From the NCBI RefSeq assembly GCF_001280085.1, contig NZ_LGED01000091.1, positions 62,001-126,000 of the forward strand: a stretch of 64,000 nt of DNA, read 5' to 3'. A program made the translations under genes and the position numbers. Origin of the DNA: Saccharothrix sp. NRRL B-16348. GTDB lineage: Bacteria; Actinomycetota; Actinomycetes; Mycobacteriales; Pseudonocardiaceae. Of this stretch, positions 63,498 through 64,000 are shown piece after piece (position 1 is the stretch's first letter; every line of letters begins with the position of its first letter). Below the pieces are notes generated by a model that was given only the letters and a program-made list of their open reading frames with translations, searched no databases and was not told the DNA's origin.

Positions 63498-63788
63498 CGA
63501 CACGTGCCCTCCTAGCACTGGGTTGGAGCGACCGTTTGGGCCGACTTCCACCCATAACCGTGATGTGCCAAACGCGCCCCGAACCGACACACCGTTGCAG
63601 CACGATAAGAACCAGTGCGCGGCACGGTCACTGCCCATCGGCCGATCGTGACCAAAGGGTGACACGGTGGTCGCAGCATGCAACTCCGTCGTTACCGGGC
63701 GGGAGCGTTCGTTAACCGGACGACGGGAATACTGTCAATACTGCACCGCGAACGCATCTTGAAGCCAGTGTTTCGTCCGGGTCAACGG

Positions 63789-64000
63789 TCAACGATCTTC
63801 ACGCCGCCAGGTGCGCGCGGCGCTCAGCGGACCGGCGAACGGAGCACCCGCGGTGACGTTCGCCGCCTCCGGCAGGACCACCAGCAGGTCCGCTACCTGG
63901 AACAACGGCAGCGAGACGGCCTGCTGCCAGAGCACCGGCTCGATGGTCCTCAGCGCGTCGGCGAGCAGCACCTGCCCGGTGAGGGCCTGTTCGATCACCG
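63789..64000 (-). CDS. 3' end of an LpqW-like/substrate-binding lipoprotein gene
   Basis: Only the last 70 codons are in view; the gene continues beyond the right edge. LRTIEPVLWQQAVSLPLFQV then ADLLVVLPEAANVTAGAPF resembles the C-terminal end of SBP_bac_5 binding proteins. In M. tuberculosis the gene at the equivalent place (Rv1166, LpqW) has this fold but works in PIM/LAM synthesis rather than transport. The synteny and the separate full oligopeptide operon next to it favour LpqW, but another peptide-binding protein cannot be excluded. Confidence 0.6.
   Translation of the reverse strand, partial: VIEQALTGQVLLADALRTIEPVLWQQAVSLPLFQVADLLVVLPEAANVTAGAPFAGPLSAARTWRREDR

Overview
The window is very GC-rich, uses GTG and TTG starts freely and is packed with short gene overlaps. 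It carries actinobacterial marker genes: mycothiol deacetylase mshB, glucosyl-3-phosphoglycerate synthase gpgS, folP2, DUF3117, sigE-rseA-htrA-tatB, the trehalose importer lpqY-sugABC and alpha-maltose-1-phosphate synthase glgM. From memory of the Mycobacterium tuberculosis H37Rv map, the backbone follows Rv1239c (corA) back to about Rv1166 (lpqW) in the same order, broken by insertions. The host is most likely a Pseudonocardiales actinomycete (Saccharothrix/Actinosynnema/Lentzea type); that placement is inference from gene content and style, not a database result.

Layout. 1-11.05 kb: corA (cut by the left edge), a DUF2332 protein, a metallophosphoesterase, a ParB-like protein, a membrane protein, an SDR dehydrogenase, then the sugC-sugB-sugA-lpqY operon and a general-stress membrane protein. 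11.05-17.4 kb is accessory: a 588-bp nested inverted-repeat element, an acyl-CoA dehydrogenase, small membrane/zinc-ribbon proteins, a collapsed AAA-ATPase/DUF4276 pair, a CitE-like lyase and an APH-type kinase. 17.4-27.5 kb returns to backbone: an MgtE-N/CBS protein, DUF1003, a MarR regulator, mrp, a PadR module, tatB-htrA-rseA-sigE, an O-methyltransferase and glgC. 27.6-36.1 kb: glgM, a possible lipoprotein, an MFS/LysR pair, leucyl aminopeptidase, DUF3117, a PaaX-type regulator and enoyl-CoA hydratase. 36.1-37.4 kb: DNA-3-methyladenine glycosylase, an SRPBCC protein and a DivIVA-like protein. 37.4-43.8 kb is an inserted PadR/HAAS pair divergent from cydABDC. 43.7-56.0 kb: gpgS-folP2, a secreted CocE-type hydrolase, small proteins, two LOG-family proteins, dapE/dapD, dapC-fdxC and a GNAT. 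56.0-64 kb: mshB with membrane neighbours, a five-gene peptide ABC transporter, and the 3' end of an LpqW-like/substrate-binding gene.

How the genes fit together. LpqY-SugABC recovers trehalose, and GlgC/GlgM work in the alpha-glucan/maltose-1-phosphate part of the same carbon cycle. SigE and its zinc anti-sigma factor RseA sit with the envelope protease HtrA and the Tat translocase subunit TatB. DapE, DapD and DapC cover three steps of the succinylase route to diaminopimelate and lysine. CorA, the MgtE-N/CBS protein and DUF1003 sit on either side of the trehalose importer.

Most notable: (1) a CydA that keeps every haem-ligand position but lacks the quinol-binding Q loop, in an operon whose CydB and CydC are also reduced and whose CydD carries eight copies of a 24-bp in-frame repeat; (2) the four-armed palindromic element at 11.3-11.9 kb; (3) an AAA-ATPase/DUF4276 module collapsed by an internal deletion; (4) a symmetrical palindromic array exactly filling the gap between dapD and dapC. 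No CRISPR array, rRNA, tRNA, transposase or integrase was seen.
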